NCBI GenBank assembly: GCA_030024065.1
Contig: JASEIE010000187.1
Coordinates: 1 to 8,069, forward strand
Direction: 5' to 3'
DNA length: 8,069 bases
DNA from: Thermodesulfobacteriota bacterium
GTDB taxonomy: Bacteria > Desulfobacterota > BSN033 > UBA1163
The notes under the pieces were generated by a model. The model saw nothing but the letters and a program-made list of their open reading frames with translations, was not told the origin of the DNA and searched no databases. A program made the position numbers and the translations under genes. This document shows positions 7,301 through 8,069 of this stretch, in pieces (the first letter of the stretch is position 1; every line of letters begins with the position of its first letter).

Positions 7301-7935
7301 GGATGAAGAGGCTGACAGAGCTGAAGGCAGCGCTGGAGGGATTTGGAGAGGTGAACCTCATGGCTCTCGAGGAGTATCAGGAGCTGAAACAGAGGCATGA
7401 CTTCCTCACGGAGCAGCAGAACGATCTTCAACAGGCCCTCGATACTTTGAAAAAGGTGATCATCCGGATCAACCGGACGACGACGAAGCGATTCCTGGAG
7501 ACCTTCCATCTGGTGAATGAGAGATTTAAGGAGGTCTTCACCCGGCTCTTCAAGGGTGGACAGGCCAGTCTTATCCTGATGGATGAACAGGATCCATCCA
7601 CTTCAGGAGTGGATATTATGGCCCAGCCACCGGGAAAGAAACTCCAGAATATCGATCTCCTCTCCGGCGGGGAGAAGGCCCTGGTTGCGACGGCGCTGCT
7701 TTTCGGGATCTTTATGATCAAACCCACACCCTTCTGTCTGCTCGACGAGGTGGATGCGCCTCTGGATGATGCAAACATCAACCGTTTCATCGAAATGGTC
7801 AAGGAGTTCTCAAAGACTTCCCAGTTCATCCTCATCACCCACAACAAGAAGACGATGGAGATGGCGAACACCCTCTACGGGATCACCATGGAGACTCCGG
7901 GGGTCTCAAAAGTGGTCTCTGTCCGATTGAATTAA
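4378..7935 (+). CDS. smc: Chromosome segregation protein SMC
   Basis: Chromosome-organising ATPase that dimerises and, with ScpA and ScpB, forms the bacterial condensin that extrudes DNA loops and helps origins segregate. At 1185 residues it matches B. subtilis SMC in size. The N-terminus MKLKSLEITGFKSFVDR is typical. The N-terminal half-head has the Walker A GPNGCGKSN (31-39, Lys37), the arginine-containing segment GERSAKHLRG and Q-loop Gln146 in YSIVEQGRVEH. A long charged coiled coil follows (about 175-500), then the hinge (about 500-675, ending GVISGGS at 665-671), then the returning coiled coil to about 1010. The C-terminal half-head carries signature LSGGE (1095-1099), Walker B ending Asp1123-Glu1124, the D-loop APLDDAN and a final VVSVRLN. 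All ATPase motifs are intact, so this is a true SMC rather than Rad50, SbcC or MukB. scpA and scpB are not in the window. The coding strand is strongly purine-rich across the coils, as expected from Glu/Lys/Arg codons. Confidence 0.98.
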   Translation: MKLKSLEITGFKSFVDRLHLTFPEGITTVVGPNGCGKSNIVDAILWVIGERSAKHLRGKLMEDVIFGGTDGRKPLGMAEVSLTFSNEDGAAPKEYQQYSEITITRRLFRSGESEFLINRIPCRLRDIIDLFLDTGIGVNGYSIVEQGRVEHLINSNPQDRRFLIEEAAGIARYKERKRLALMKMDATQQNLLRVQDIIAEVKRQIVTLERQVKRAEEYKAMRKEVREIELRFALEEYGELSEKGEAARGYLKALRERGAMISAQLAEKEASVEGARLKSMEEEEKLHTLQQEIYELGQRIQKIESEVEFFRKEKEGLQRQEAQMLEETRKGLQAWRETRRERKRVEQVRRGLEEGGRENEEILKEWEILYNDFRATYQDVSEQLETEKGRLIDTLTQLTSLRNRKSHLEERKEDLQKRIRSHGKESEEVRTGLAQLKETLSRIEKEREMNLSIQSTLQEEKERWEGDLEKLRDALRAKQAERSGLEEKLWQDRSRFFSLKEFQENYEGFEKGVKSLLLRKREEKEGWDRISGVVADILEPEPQYEVPLEAVLGQQLQYLIAESEKEAMEAIALLKRESLGRASFVSTGMKGSGNRDRSLQTEEEGRPLPLLQFVRVKKGFAPIAEFLLGDVGLVKDLDEAYQWIRRGEEFGTLVTLEGDVVERTGVISGGSRDQGLSILERRREIRELEKKIGEGEGKWHRAVEEEEHLNQEILEREEHLGRRKREIQEKEIELLHQERDLEGVRKEIFQFEQRMEVLGFEGGELTEEDRDIEEEMKNVLIQIEREEAIKREKEEGLQSLKKTVEEVREGTEELGGKITERKVHLASVEEKQRGMEVQILNLTDNMKSLREQIMERLRGIRKCRKENASLVERIDQREKELEELIKRHRSNEEAFSLQREKVEVLSGQWREVEASSRYLRQELEDVRQKSHVEEIRVSEVQLKLQHLQDSMRERYGASLSTSIGTGQEEFPREERMKRLTELKAALEGFGEVNLMALEEYQELKQRHDFLTEQQNDLQQALDTLKKVIIRINRTTTKRFLETFHLVNERFKEVFTRLFKGGQASLILMDEQDPSTSGVDIMAQPPGKKLQNIDLLSGGEKALVATALLFGIFMIKPTPFCLLDEVDAPLDDANINRFIEMVKEFSKTSQFILITHNKKTMEMANTLYGITMETPGVSKVVSVRLN

Positions 7936-8069
7936 ATTTTCACCTGAGATAATTTTTTGATGAGTAATCCCTCAGAAGGTGTGAAAAAATTGAGCACATG
8001 AGTTAAACCGAAAGGACGGGTGGATTGGAGAAGCTTTAGAGCGCAACCTTTGGAAATTGAAGCACTGTG
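7936..8069. other. Region after smc, no confident gene
   Basis: These bases are more AT-rich than smc. An imperfect inverted repeat pairs TTTTCACCTGAG (7937-7948) with CTCAGaaGGTGtGAAAA (7971-7987, bulged bases in lower case). No T-run follows on the plus strand, so termination of smc here is weakly supported. Two weak coding possibilities exist. On the plus strand a frame is open from after TGA 7999 to the window edge. On the minus strand a 45-codon frame enters from the right edge and stops at 7932, overlapping the end of smc. Neither translation resembles a protein I recognise, including ftsY, a common partner of smc. Confidence 0.35.
8020..8069 (+). CDS. Possible start of an unrecognised gene, cut by window edge
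   Basis: A GTG at 8020 opens a frame reading VDWRSFRAQPLEIEAL and running off the window. AAGGA at 8012-8016 lies three bases before it, the same short spacing as at gltX. The stop TGA at 7999-8001 precedes it in frame. Only 16 codons are visible and no family is recognised, so chance is a real alternative. Confidence 0.18.
   Translation, partial: MDWRSFRAQPLEIEAL

Overview
This window is a stretch of bacterial housekeeping chromosome with three large genes, all on the plus strand: the 3' part of alaS (alanyl-tRNA synthetase, cut by the left edge), a complete gltX (glutamyl-tRNA synthetase) and a complete smc (chromosome condensation ATPase). All three proteins have intact frames, the expected catalytic motifs and normal family lengths. 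The organism cannot be named from this sequence. Moderately GC-rich genes, AAGGA-type ribosome binding sites, a cysteine-rich AlaRS insert and long palindromic elements in the intergenic gaps would fit a Gram-negative anaerobe of the Desulfobacterota (former Deltaproteobacteria) or a related phylum, but that is an inference.

Layout: alaS occupies bases 1-2539. The 190-base gap after it holds a hairpin with a T-run (likely terminator, 2559-2606) and a compact palindromic element with inverted ends (2634-2697). gltX follows (2730-4133). The 244-base gap after gltX (4134-4377) is mostly a large imperfect inverted repeat. Its two arms are built from degenerate heptamers (CCAATNA type on the left, TTGGTNA type on the right), and its GC-rich core has its own hairpins. 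A candidate extended -10 promoter begins at the right edge of this repeat and would give smc (4378-7935) a very short leader. The last 134 bases after smc hold no gene that can be called with confidence.

The two synthetases charge tRNA-Ala and tRNA-Glu for translation. SMC, with ScpA and ScpB encoded elsewhere, forms the condensin-like complex that organises and segregates the chromosome. The genes share a direction, but the terminator-like hairpin and the repeat-filled gaps suggest separate transcription units rather than one tight operon. No mobile-element protein, CRISPR array, tRNA or rRNA was seen. I see no new protein system; the non-routine material is in the intergenic repeats, which share a 20-base motif (17 of 20 identical) between the two gaps.
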